64,000 bases of DNA, from the NCBI GenBank assembly GCA_965199235.1, contig CBDAQU010000002.1, forward strand, positions 744,001-808,000, in the 5' to 3' direction. The translations under genes and the position numbers were made by a program. The notes under the pieces are model-generated. The model was not told where the DNA came from. It saw only the letters and a list, made by a program, of their open reading frames with translations, and searched no databases. The first letter of the stretch is position 1, and every line of letters begins with the position of its first letter. This document shows positions 16,222 through 24,706 of this stretch, in pieces. This DNA comes from BOG-908 sp965199235. GTDB lineage: Bacteria; Pseudomonadota; Alphaproteobacteria; Acetobacterales; Acetobacteraceae.

Positions 16222-16861
16222 CCTTTCTCTCGGTCTTGACGAGAAGCGTGAGCGTTGGTGCCTGGCGGCCTGCGTGCTGCTGGCTGTTTTCTATGCCGGC
16301 ACCCTCGCTGTTCTACAGTCGGCCAGCATACGCGTCGACACCGTATTCTTTGCTCAACGGCGGCAGGTTCAGCTCCGTCGATTGCTGCAGTTCCGCCTGC
16401 CGCTCGGCTCGCCGATAGCGCTTTCGCAGCACGGGCACATCGTGCCGTTCTTCGCCTTGTCTCAAGGATGGTCTATCGCCGAACCCTGGGGAGTATGGAC
16501 GGACGGCGCACAAGCGGATTTGGCCGTCGCCTTGCCTCAACCTTTGCCTCCGTCCCCAGTGCTTCAGTTATGGGCCGTGATCGCTCAGCCTTCCGAAGGT
16601 GGTCAGATTTTTCGGCTGCACGCCGATGGCAGGAGCATTGGCGAGTGGCGGCCAAAACATGCGCAGGCAATATTCTGCGTTCCGCTCCCCTCCGGCAGCG
16701 TGTCGGGGTCGGGTTTGCTGCAGATGAGGATCGATATCGGCTTGCCCCAGCAGCCTCCCGGTGGGCTGGATCACCGCAAGCTGGGATTGGGCCTGGCTCG
16801 GATGGAGGCGCTGAGCGGCACAGCCGGCTGTGAGAAGCAGGCCGAGTTGCCGGTTCAGTAA
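16214..16861 (+). CDS. Membrane-anchored protein with beta-rich W-G-x-W-T-D-G domain
   Basis: 215 residues. One transmembrane helix (about residues 15-38, L-A-A-C-V-L-L-A-V-F-Y-A-G-T-L) is followed by an extracytoplasmic domain with S-I-A-E-P-W-G-V-W-T-D-G-A, L-H-A-D-G-R-S-I-G-E-W and L-G-L-G-L-A-R-M. I recall this domain from many alphaproteobacterial polysaccharide proteins, where it looks like a carbohydrate-binding jelly roll; that is inference. The ATG at 16214 overlaps the previous gene's stop, and a longer start at 16109 would overlap it by over 100 bases, so it was rejected. It probably assists the PIG-V-like enzyme. Confidence 0.7.
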   Translation: MFSLSLGLDEKRERWCLAACVLLAVFYAGTLAVLQSASIRVDTVFFAQRRQVQLRRLLQFRLPLGSPIALSQHGHIVPFFALSQGWSIAEPWGVWTDGAQADLAVALPQPLPPSPVLQLWAVIAQPSEGGQIFRLHADGRSIGEWRPKHAQAIFCVPLPSGSVSGSGLLQMRIDIGLPQQPPGGLDHRKLGLGLARMEALSGTAGCEKQAELPVQ

Positions 16862-16969
16862 ATCGCTGGCCGACTGGCGGGGTCTGGCGAAACCCGAGCC
16901 CCCGGGATATTCCCCGCCCCTTGCCGCCGGGTATCTCTAGAGCCTGGGGATAGGAGGAGTGACAGCCCG

Positions 16970-19900
16970 ATGCACGACGCCCTGGCTGACATGGACCTCG
17001 GCGACGAGCTGACCTGGGAGCCGTTGCACCTTGTGCCGCCCAATCCCTGGACCGGGCACATCCCGTTCGCATTCTGGCTTGTGAAGGTATTGCGGCCGCG
17101 CACGCTCATCGAACTGGGCACCCATTCCGGCAACTCCTACTTCGCGTTCTGCCAGGCGATCGCCGCCTTCGTCCCGTCCGGACGCGCCTACGCCGTGGAT
17201 AGCTGGGCGGGCGACGAGCACGCGGGCTATTACGGCGAGGAGGTGTTCGCCGAGGTGAGCCGGGTGAACGCGGAGCATTTCCGCGCCTTTTCCACCCTGC
17301 TCCGCACCAGCTTCGACGACGCACGCGCCTATTTTCCGGACGGCGGCGGGGAAGGCTCTTCCGGACTGGACCTTCTGCACATCGACGGGCTGCACAGCTA
17401 CGACGCCGTCAAACACGACTTCGAGACTTGGCGCAGCGCTCTGTCGCAACGGGCGGTCGTGGTGTTCCACGACACCAACGTGCGCGAGCGTGATTTCGGC
17501 GTGTGGCGGCTGTGGCGCGAACTCGCGGCACAACACCCGTCGTTCGAGTTCGATCATTCGAACGGTCTGGGCGTGCTCGGCATGGGGGCGGAGCAGGCGC
17601 CGGCTCTGCAGGCGCTGTTCAGGCTGTCGGACGATCCGCAGAGGGCCGGCGCCCTGCGCCGAAGCTTCGCCGCCCGAGGAGAGGCGTTTCAACGCCAGGT
17701 CGAGATCATCGACATACAGTCGCGCGCCAGGCAGGCCGAAGCTGGTTTGCAACAATCGGCGGCGCGGCAGGAGGCGCAGCACCAGGCAGCGATGGCCGAA
17801 CTCCGCGCGGAGGTCGCCCAGGCGGAAGCCCGCATTGCCGAGACGGGAGCCCGCCTTGCCGAGGCGGAGGCCAGGGCTGAGACGGCGGCGCTGCAAGCGG
17901 CGACGCTGCAAGCGACGCTGCAGGACGATCTTGGTTGGCGCACCGCGCTGATCGATGCCCAGCGTGACGTGATCAAGTCCAAAGAAGCGGCCCTGGCCAC
18001 GCTGGCCACGGTGGTCGCGGCACGGTCGCAGGTGGTGGCCATACGCGACCAGATGATCGACGAGCGCGACGCAGCCGCCTCGGAGATCGGCGAAAAGCTC
18101 CGCCACCACAGGTTCATGGAAAGCGAGGAGCGCCGCCTCCGTGACGAGATGCAGGCGGGCTACGAGGAGGCAATCACCGGCATCAATGCCGACCGTGAGG
18201 TGCTGCGCCGTGCCGTCGGCTCGCGCTGGGAGGAGATCGCCACCTCAACGGCTCTGCTCTACGTCAACTCCACCTCGTGGAAGCTGACCAGGCCGCTGCG
18301 CGCCGCGATCCGGCTGCTGAGCGGACGCTCCACGTCCTCCTCCGGCCTGACGCTGCCGCCGCGTCCGCCGATGCCGGAGATGCCCACAGCGCTGCAAGCG
18401 CCCGAACGTGCGGCGGAGGCGAAGCCGCCGACGCCGGCGCCCACCGAGGACTCGATCAAGCGCGCGATGCGGGACCTGCTCGCGGCACGGCTGCAGGCGT
18501 TCCTCTCAGGCACGCAGTCCTTGGCGATGCCGAACGCGGAGGCGCCGGAGGTGAGCATCATCCTGGTGCTCTACAACCAGGCCGAGCTCACCTTCGGCTG
18601 CCTCGCCTCCATCGCGGAGACGCTGACCGCAGCACCGTTCGGCGTTGAAGTGGTGATCGCCGACAACGCCTCCACCGACCTGACGGGCACGCTGCTCGGC
18701 CGCGTTGCGGGTGCGAGGGTGATGCGCAACGGCGCCAACCTGCACTTCCTCAAGGCGGTGAACCTTGCCGCCGGCCAGGCACGCGGGCGCACCCTGCTGC
18801 TGCTCAACAACGACGCGCAGCTGCTGCCCGGCAGCCTTGCTTCCGCCCTGCAGACGCTCGAGTCCGATCCTTCGATCGGCGCGGTGGGTGGCCGCATCAT
18901 CCTGCCGGACGGCACGCTGCAGGAAGCGGGCTCGATCATTTGGCGCGACGGCTCCTGTTCGGGTTACGCCCGGGGGCAGAAGCCGGCCACGGCAGACATC
19001 ATGTTCCAGCGCGACGTGGATTACTGCTCCGGCGCCTTTCTGCTCACTCCGGCGGCCCTGTTCAGGAGCCTGGGCGGTTTCGACGAACGGTTCGCGCCCG
19101 CCTATTACGAGGAGACCGATTACTGCGTGCGGTTGTGGGAGGGCGGCCATCGTGTGGTGTACGACCCGGACGCCGCGATCGTGCATTACGAGTTCGGCAG
19201 CGCCGAGGCGACGGCCGAGGCGCTTGCGCTGCAGACGGCCAATCACGCAGTGTTCACCGCCCGGCATGCCGAGTGGCTGCTCGGGCAATTTCCGGCAAGC
19301 CCGCTGAACGTGCTGGCTGCCAGCAGCGCACGTTCGACAGCGCCGCGCGTGCTGGTGGTCGAGGATCGTGTGCCGAAGGTGGAGCTCGGCACCGGCTACC
19401 CGCGCGCCAACCGTCTGCTGCACGAGCTGGTTCAGGCGGGCGCCCGGGTGACCCTGTTTCCCGTATACCGCCATGACGAGGACTGGCATGGGGTTCGGCG
19501 CGCGCTGGACAAGCGGATCGAAGTGCGGATCGACGCCGGGTTTTCCGAATTGCGCGAGTTCCTGATCGCCCGGCAGGGGCATTTCGACGCGATGCTGGTC
19601 TGCCGGCCGCCGAACATGGAGATGTTCCTGCAGGCGATCGGTCCGGACCGCGGGCTACTCGGCGGGGCGTCCGTGCTCTACGACGCGGAGGCGCTGTTCG
19701 CCACGCGCACCCTGCTCAGGCGGCAGGCGGACGGCCAGCCTGCGACCGAAACCGAGCGCCATGCGCTGATCGCGGCAGAGGCTTCGCTGACCCGGATCGC
19801 CGATACCGTGATCTCCGTCAACGAGGCCGAACGGGATCTGCTGGAAGATTACGGCGTGCGCGAAATCCACCTGCTTGGCCATGCCCTGGACGAAGAGCCG

Positions 19901-21490
19901 CTGCCGAGCGGCTTTTCCGAGCGTGACCAGATCGTGTTCCTGGGGGCGATCCAGCAAGAGGACGCGCCGAACGCCGACGCGGTGCGCTGGTTCGCCGGCG
20001 AGATCCTACCCCGCCTTCGCCACGCGCTGGGGCAGGAGGCGTTCCGCCTGACGGTGGTGGGGCTCAACCAAGCCGGCAGCGTCGCGGCGATGGACGGCAC
20101 GCTGGTCGACCTGGTCGGCATGGTGGACGAACTGCCACCGGCGCTGGCGCACGCCCGCGTGATGGTGGTGCCGACCCGCTTCGCCGCCGGCATCCCGCAC
20201 AAGGCGCATCAGGCAGCCATGCTGGGCATCCCGATGGTGGTCACTGGGTTGATAGCGGGACAGCTCGGATGGCGCGACGGGCAGGAGCTGCTGGTGGCCG
20301 ACGACCCCGCAGGGTTTGCCGCCGCCTGCGCCCGCCTGTATGCCGACGGGGCGTTGTGGGACTGGGTTCGCCAGGCGGCCCTGGCCAGGGTGCGCCAGGA
20401 TTGCGCGCCGGCTGCCTTCACCGCCAAGGTTCGCGAGATCGTGGCGCGGCTGCCGCTGGTCCACCGCATGCCAGAGCCTCCGGCGCCCCAGCCCGCGCGC
20501 AGGGAGCAAGAAACTGCCTCGGAGCCGCTGACCAGCCGGCCGTCCGAGGGGGACTGGAGCGCAGCGGTGCCGTTCGGTTTTCTGCCAATGCCGTCCGCTT
20601 GCCGGCTGGCGGTGCTCTGCCATGTGTTCCACCTGCAGTTCGCCGGCGAGATCCTGTCCTACCTGCGCAACATCCAGCGTCCCGCCGATCTGTTCATCTC
20701 GACCGACACGGCCGAGAAGCAGGCCGCCTTGCAGGCCAGTTTCGCCGATTGGGGACGCGGCACCGTGACGATACGCGTTACGCCGAATCGCGGCCGCGAC
20801 ATCGCACCCAAGCTGGTTGGCTTCGCCGATTCTTATGACCGCTACGACCTGGTTCTGCACCTGCACTCGAAGGCGTCGACCCATGCAGGCTTCCTGGCGC
20901 CCTGGCGGTCCTACCTGTTGGAAAATCTGCTTGGGTCGCCCGAGATCGTGCGCAGCATCATCGACGCGTTCGAGCGGTTGCCCGACCTCGGCATGGTGGC
21001 GGCACAACATTACGAGGGGGTTCGACGCTGGCTCGGCTGGAACGGCAATTTCGCGGCGGCGCAGTCGCTTGCTGCGCAAATGGGCATTGCCGTGTCGCCT
21101 CGCCGCGCACTGGATTTTCCGTCCGGCTCGATGTTCTGGGCGCGGCCTGCGGCACTCCGCCCCCTGCTCGACCTGCACCTGTCCTTCGAGGACTTTCCCG
21201 AGGAGGGCGCGCAGGTGGACCATACTCCGGCGCACGCCATTGAGCGGCTGTATTTCCACGTCTGCGAGCGGAGCGGGCACAGCTGGATGAAGATAGCCAA
21301 CCCTGCGCTGTGCCACGACACGTCCTGTGTCGCAGAGCTGACGAGCCCTGTGGCGCTCAGCCGCTTCATCGTGGAACACGGCGTCGCGCTGAGCGGCCCG
21401 GCGCCTGTTGCCGTTCTGGACGAGCCCGCACCGATGATGACACGCGTGCCGCCCGGGCTCGCCGACCGGCTTGCTGCGAGGGGTTTTTAG
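16970..21490 (+). CDS. Four-domain methyltransferase / GT2 / GT4 / rhamnan-synthesis-F fusion
   Basis: 1506 residues, started by an ATG with GGAGGAG upstream. In order: a class I methyltransferase (residues ~35-210, T-L-I-E-L-G-T-H-S-G and V-V-F-H-D-T-N); a long Ala/Glu/Arg coiled coil (~235-425); N-S-T-S-W-K-L-T-R-P-L-R (~434); a GT2 domain (~527-760, V-S-I-I-L-V-L-Y-N-Q, L-L-L-L-N-N-D-A-Q, E-E-T-D-Y-C); a GT4-like domain (~793-1165); and a C-terminal rhamnan synthesis F domain (~1212-1480, L-A-V-L-C-H-V-F, N-R-G-R-D-I-A-P, L-H-L-H-S-K). It is cytosolic and should build and methylate a surface glycan. It leads an operon of overlapping glycan genes running to 28.1 kb. Sugar specificity is not deducible. 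Confidence 0.9.
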   Translation: MHDALADMDLGDELTWEPLHLVPPNPWTGHIPFAFWLVKVLRPRTLIELGTHSGNSYFAFCQAIAAFVPSGRAYAVDSWAGDEHAGYYGEEVFAEVSRVNAEHFRAFSTLLRTSFDDARAYFPDGGGEGSSGLDLLHIDGLHSYDAVKHDFETWRSALSQRAVVVFHDTNVRERDFGVWRLWRELAAQHPSFEFDHSNGLGVLGMGAEQAPALQALFRLSDDPQRAGALRRSFAARGEAFQRQVEIIDIQSRARQAEAGLQQSAARQEAQHQAAMAELRAEVAQAEARIAETGARLAEAEARAETAALQAATLQATLQDDLGWRTALIDAQRDVIKSKEAALATLATVVAARSQVVAIRDQMIDERDAAASEIGEKLRHHRFMESEERRLRDEMQAGYEEAITGINADREVLRRAVGSRWEEIATSTALLYVNSTSWKLTRPLRAAIRLLSGRSTSSSGLTLPPRPPMPEMPTALQAPERAAEAKPPTPAPTEDSIKRAMRDLLAARLQAFLSGTQSLAMPNAEAPEVSIILVLYNQAELTFGCLASIAETLTAAPFGVEVVIADNASTDLTGTLLGRVAGARVMRNGANLHFLKAVNLAAGQARGRTLLLLNNDAQLLPGSLASALQTLESDPSIGAVGGRIILPDGTLQEAGSIIWRDGSCSGYARGQKPATADIMFQRDVDYCSGAFLLTPAALFRSLGGFDERFAPAYYEETDYCVRLWEGGHRVVYDPDAAIVHYEFGSAEATAEALALQTANHAVFTARHAEWLLGQFPASPLNVLAASSARSTAPRVLVVEDRVPKVELGTGYPRANRLLHELVQAGARVTLFPVYRHDEDWHGVRRALDKRIEVRIDAGFSELREFLIARQGHFDAMLVCRPPNMEMFLQAIGPDRGLLGGASVLYDAEALFATRTLLRRQADGQPATETERHALIAAEASLTRIADTVISVNEAERDLLEDYGVREIHLLGHALDEEPLPSGFSERDQIVFLGAIQQEDAPNADAVRWFAGEILPRLRHALGQEAFRLTVVGLNQAGSVAAMDGTLVDLVGMVDELPPALAHARVMVVPTRFAAGIPHKAHQAAMLGIPMVVTGLIAGQLGWRDGQELLVADDPAGFAAACARLYADGALWDWVRQAALARVRQDCAPAAFTAKVREIVARLPLVHRMPEPPAPQPARREQETASEPLTSRPSEGDWSAAVPFGFLPMPSACRLAVLCHVFHLQFAGEILSYLRNIQRPADLFISTDTAEKQAALQASFADWGRGTVTIRVTPNRGRDIAPKLVGFADSYDRYDLVLHLHSKASTHAGFLAPWRSYLLENLLGSPEIVRSIIDAFERLPDLGMVAAQHYEGVRRWLGWNGNFAAAQSLAAQMGIAVSPRRALDFPSGSMFWARPAALRPLLDLHLSFEDFPEEGAQVDHTPAHAIERLYFHVCERSGHSWMKIANPALCHDTSCVAELTSPVALSRFIVEHGVALSGPAPVAVLDEPAPMMTRVPPGLADRLAARGF

Positions 21491-21492
21491 CC

Positions 21493-22446
21493 CTGTTCGA
21501 CCTGCCGTGGAAACGCTCGGCGCAGGCGGCTCGCGTCACCGTCGGGCGCGTCTCCGTCGTGGTGCCGCTGTATAATCATGCGGCCTTCATCGGCGAAGCG
21601 ATCGCGAGCATCCTGGCGCAGGGTCCGCTGCTGCAGGAGGTCGTCGTGATCGACGACGGTTCCACGGACGGCTCCGCCGACATCGCGCAAGGCTTGGCGG
21701 CGCAGGACGACCGCATCCGTTTTACGCGCCAGCCGAACCGGGGCGCGCACGCCACCATCAACACGGCGCTCTCCCAATGCCGGGGTGAGTTCCTGGCCAT
21801 CCTGAACTCCGATGATGTCTGGCTGCCGGGCCGGCTGACCGCCCTGGTGTCCAGCCTCGACGCAGACCCGGCAATCGGGATAGCGGCGTCGCATGTGCGC
21901 TGCATGGACAGCGCGGGCGTTGACGTGCCAAACGCCTGGTATGATGCGGCGCTCGCCTATGGTGCCGGCGCTGATGCAGGCGTGGCATTGCTGAACGGCA
22001 ACTTCGTGATGACAACGTCCAATTTGGTGGTTCGCCGTCCGGTGTTTGACGCGGTCGGGCCGTTCGCAGCCTTGCGCTACACGCACGACCTGGATTGGCT
22101 GCTGCGTGCGCTCGCCTTGGGCTACCGGCTCGCCGTGGTGGAGTCGGAGCTGCTGCGCTACCGCATCCATGCGCGCAACACGATCGCGGAGGATCATGCA
22201 GGCGTTCGCGCCGAGTGGGCGATGTCTGCGGCCGCCTACCTGACGATGCTGTGGGACCGCCCAGGCGCGCCGCCGGTCGATTGGCAGCATGCTGCTTCCG
22301 CACAGGCCGTACTGCGGCAGCACGAGTTGGACCGCGCTGCCGCCCTTTGCATGGCGTATCTTCGCCGCGCTGGACCGGCCGGGCTCGACCGCGCCACGTT
22401 GCTCGACGACACGGTTTTTGTCGCTCGCGTCAGACGCTGGATCTGA
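21493..22446 (+). CDS. Family 2 glycosyltransferase (apparent CTG start)
   Basis: 317 residues from the start proposed here. The GT-A nucleotide-sugar fold is evident: V-S-V-V-V-P-L-Y-N-H-A-A-F-I, V-V-V-I-D-D-G-S-T-D-G-S, and F-L-A-I-L-N-S-D-D-V-W for the DxD-type metal site. No ATG/GTG/TTG lies in frame between the preceding gene's stop and the first beta strand. A CTG at 21493 has GAGGGG about eight bases upstream and is two bases after the previous stop, so I take it as the start. The alternative at 21310 would overlap the previous gene by 180 bases. The 3' end overlaps the next gene (TGATG). Confidence 0.82.
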   Translation: MFDLPWKRSAQAARVTVGRVSVVVPLYNHAAFIGEAIASILAQGPLLQEVVVIDDGSTDGSADIAQGLAAQDDRIRFTRQPNRGAHATINTALSQCRGEFLAILNSDDVWLPGRLTALVSSLDADPAIGIAASHVRCMDSAGVDVPNAWYDAALAYGAGADAGVALLNGNFVMTTSNLVVRRPVFDAVGPFAALRYTHDLDWLLRALALGYRLAVVESELLRYRIHARNTIAEDHAGVRAEWAMSAAAYLTMLWDRPGAPPVDWQHAASAQAVLRQHELDRAAALCMAYLRRAGPAGLDRATLLDDTVFVARVRRWI

Positions 22447-23729
22447 TGCGCATACTGGTTTTAAGCAATCTTTACCCGCCGAACGTCATCGGCGGATATG
22501 AGCGGCTGTGCTTCGAGGTTACGTCCGGCCTGGCAGAGGCCGGACATGAGATGATGGTGCTGACCTCGCGCTATGGCGGCAAGGTGGCCAGCTATCCTGG
22601 CCAGCACGTGTTGCGCGAGCTGGACCTGCTGACGGGCGCTGACATCTACACGCCGTTTGCCGGAACCGAGCAGGACCGCGCCGCCATCAACCGGCAAAAC
22701 CTGGCGACACTGACCCGCGTGCTGGCCGAGCAGAAGCCGGACGTCGTATTCGCCTGGAACCTGTTCTTCCTCGACGTGAGCCTGCTGCATGCCCTGGAGC
22801 AAAGCGGCATGCGCACGGTCGTCATGCTGACCGATAATTGGCTGCTGGTGATGCGCAATCCGATTTTCGTCAGCGACTACTTTCAGAACGTCGTGCATGG
22901 CGATCAGGACATGCCATTCCCGAATGGGCAGGCGCTTTCCGAGCTGCGTCCTGTATGGAAGCGCGTCCTCAAACGCCTTCTGCCAGGGAAGCCTGCGACG
23001 CATTCCGGCCGGCAAGGCGAGTTGGAAGCGATATTCGGCGCCGCCTTCATGGGCCGCTTCTACGAAGCCGGCGGCAGCCGTTTTGCCAGGAACAAGGTCA
23101 TCCATAACGGCGTTCGACAAGGCGGCTATGCCGGCCGGCAGCCGCCGGATCGCAGTAGCCTGGTCAGTGCTGGAACGCTGCGCCTGCTGTTTGCCGGCCG
23201 CCTCGTCGACCTGAAAGGCGCCCACATAGCGGTCGCTGCCCTCGGCCGTCTGGACCCCGAAGCGCTCGGCGTCTCGCGTATAAAACTGACGCTGCTCGGC
23301 GACGCGCAGGACGCGGTCTACGTGGCCCAGCTTGAAACGGCCGTCTCGGCCAGCGGCAAACGTGCCGACATCGAGTTGCGGCCGAGCGTCCCCGAGGACG
23401 CCTTGCCAGCCCTGTTCGATTCGCACGACATATACCTGTTCCCGTCACTGTACGAGCCGTTTTCCTTGACGCTTATCCACGCCCTGGCGCTCGGCATCCC
23501 GACCGTTGCTTCGGCCACCGGCGGCAACGTCGAAATCATTGAGGACGGCCGAACCGGGGCGCTGTTCCCCAAAGGCAGCGCCGCCGGACTTGCCGATGCG
23601 ATTGCGCGGCTCGCCACCGACGGCGCCCTCAGAAGCCGGCTTGCAGAAGGCGGCCGTATGGCGGCCTCCCGCTTCACGTTCGAGCGCATGGTTGGCGAAA
23701 TGGCCGAGTTCCTGTCATCGTCACCGTGA
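22446..23729 (+). CDS. Family 4 (GT-B) glycosyltransferase
   Basis: 427 residues. The N-terminal Rossmann lobe opens M-R-I-L-V-L-S-N-L-Y-P-P-N-V-I-G-G-Y-E, typical of GT4 enzymes. The C-terminal lobe has L-L-F-A-G-R-L-V-D-L-K-G, and the donor-site E-x7-E block is recognisable in F-P-S-L-Y-E-P-F-S-L-T-L-I-H-A-L-A-L-G-I-P-T-V-A-S. It uses a nucleotide-activated sugar on the cytosolic face. Its ATG overlaps the preceding stop and its own stop overlaps the next start, so translation is likely coupled. Confidence 0.92.
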   Translation: MRILVLSNLYPPNVIGGYERLCFEVTSGLAEAGHEMMVLTSRYGGKVASYPGQHVLRELDLLTGADIYTPFAGTEQDRAAINRQNLATLTRVLAEQKPDVVFAWNLFFLDVSLLHALEQSGMRTVVMLTDNWLLVMRNPIFVSDYFQNVVHGDQDMPFPNGQALSELRPVWKRVLKRLLPGKPATHSGRQGELEAIFGAAFMGRFYEAGGSRFARNKVIHNGVRQGGYAGRQPPDRSSLVSAGTLRLLFAGRLVDLKGAHIAVAALGRLDPEALGVSRIKLTLLGDAQDAVYVAQLETAVSASGKRADIELRPSVPEDALPALFDSHDIYLFPSLYEPFSLTLIHALALGIPTVASATGGNVEIIEDGRTGALFPKGSAAGLADAIARLATDGALRSRLAEGGRMAASRFTFERMVGEMAEFLSSSP

Positions 23730-24706
23730 GTGAAGCGGCATCGCCCTCTGCGCGCGGAAGCGTAGCGCTGGATGGCGCATCCTGCCTGGTGCTTGGCGCC
23801 GGCGGTTTCATCGGCACCCATCTCTGCCGCGCTCTGGTCGGGGCCGGCGCCCGCGTGCACGGGTTCGGACGCCGGCCCGCCTTTGCCGACGGCCTGCCCC
23901 CCATTCGCTTTACCGCGGGCGAATTTTCGGACCGTGCCGCCCTTGCCCTGGCGGTGGACGGTGCGGAAATCGTCTTCCACCTGCTGGGAGGCACGAACCC
24001 CGAGGTTTCGAACAAGGACCCGATCGCGGACCTGCAGACCAACGCAGTCGCCTCCGTGCAGCTTCTTGAACTTTGCCGTGCGGCCGGCGTCCGCAAGATC
24101 GTGTTCGTCTCGTCCGGGGGCACCGTCTACGGCGCGCCCGGCACCATACCGATTGCCGAGACCGCGCCGACCGATCCGATTTCCGCCTACGGCATCAACA
24201 AGCTGATGGTCGAGAAATACCTGCAGCTCTACGCCAAGCTGGGCGGCCCCGATGCGCTCAGTCTCCGGGTTGCAAACCCTTACGGCGCATTTCAGAGCCC
24301 GTTTCGGCGTCAGGGCCTGGTCGCAGCCCTGATCGAGGCGGTGCTGGCGCGCCGGCCGGTCGAGATCTGGGGCGATGGCAGCGCAGTGCGCGATTTTCTC
24401 TACGTCGAGGACGTTGCTGAAGCGTTGCTGCTGGGCGCGGTGTATGACGGGACTGAGACGGTGCTCAACGTCGGGTCCGGCATCGGCCGTTCGGTCCTGG
24501 ACGTCGCGACCTCGATCTGCGAGGTGCTGGCTCGGCCGGCCTCTGCCATCGTCCATAAGAGAGCACGGCAGGCCGATGTTTCAGCCAACGTGCTCGATGT
24601 CGCCCGCGCAAGCGAGGTGCTCGGCTGGCGGGCGCGCACCGACTGGACGGACGGGTTGCAGCGGACGGCGTCCTGGATAGAACGCACCTACCTGTCTGGT
24701 CGATGA
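23726..24706 (+). CDS. NAD-dependent sugar epimerase/dehydratase
   Basis: 326 residues, GTG start overlapping the previous stop (GTGA). It is an extended short-chain dehydrogenase: the nucleotide-binding G-A-G-G-F-I-G is at about residues 31-37, catalytic S-S-G-G-T at about 131, and Y-G-I-N-K supplies the Tyr and Lys. The proline-tagged E-T-A-P-T-D-P-I-S-A-Y-G is typical of UDP-glucose 4-epimerase-like enzymes. It probably makes an activated sugar for the neighbouring transferases; the exact reaction is unknown. Confidence 0.9.
   Translation: MSEAASPSARGSVALDGASCLVLGAGGFIGTHLCRALVGAGARVHGFGRRPAFADGLPPIRFTAGEFSDRAALALAVDGAEIVFHLLGGTNPEVSNKDPIADLQTNAVASVQLLELCRAAGVRKIVFVSSGGTVYGAPGTIPIAETAPTDPISAYGINKLMVEKYLQLYAKLGGPDALSLRVANPYGAFQSPFRRQGLVAALIEAVLARRPVEIWGDGSAVRDFLYVEDVAEALLLGAVYDGTETVLNVGSGIGRSVLDVATSICEVLARPASAIVHKRARQADVSANVLDVARASEVLGWRARTDWTDGLQRTASWIERTYLSGR

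Noticed and set aside
20006..21379. 457-residue minus-strand open frame
   Set aside because: It is antisense to the rhamnan-synthesis-F end of the fusion protein and has no recognisable motif.
23318..24556. 412-residue minus-strand open frame
   Set aside because: Antisense to the epimerase and GT4 genes; no motif.
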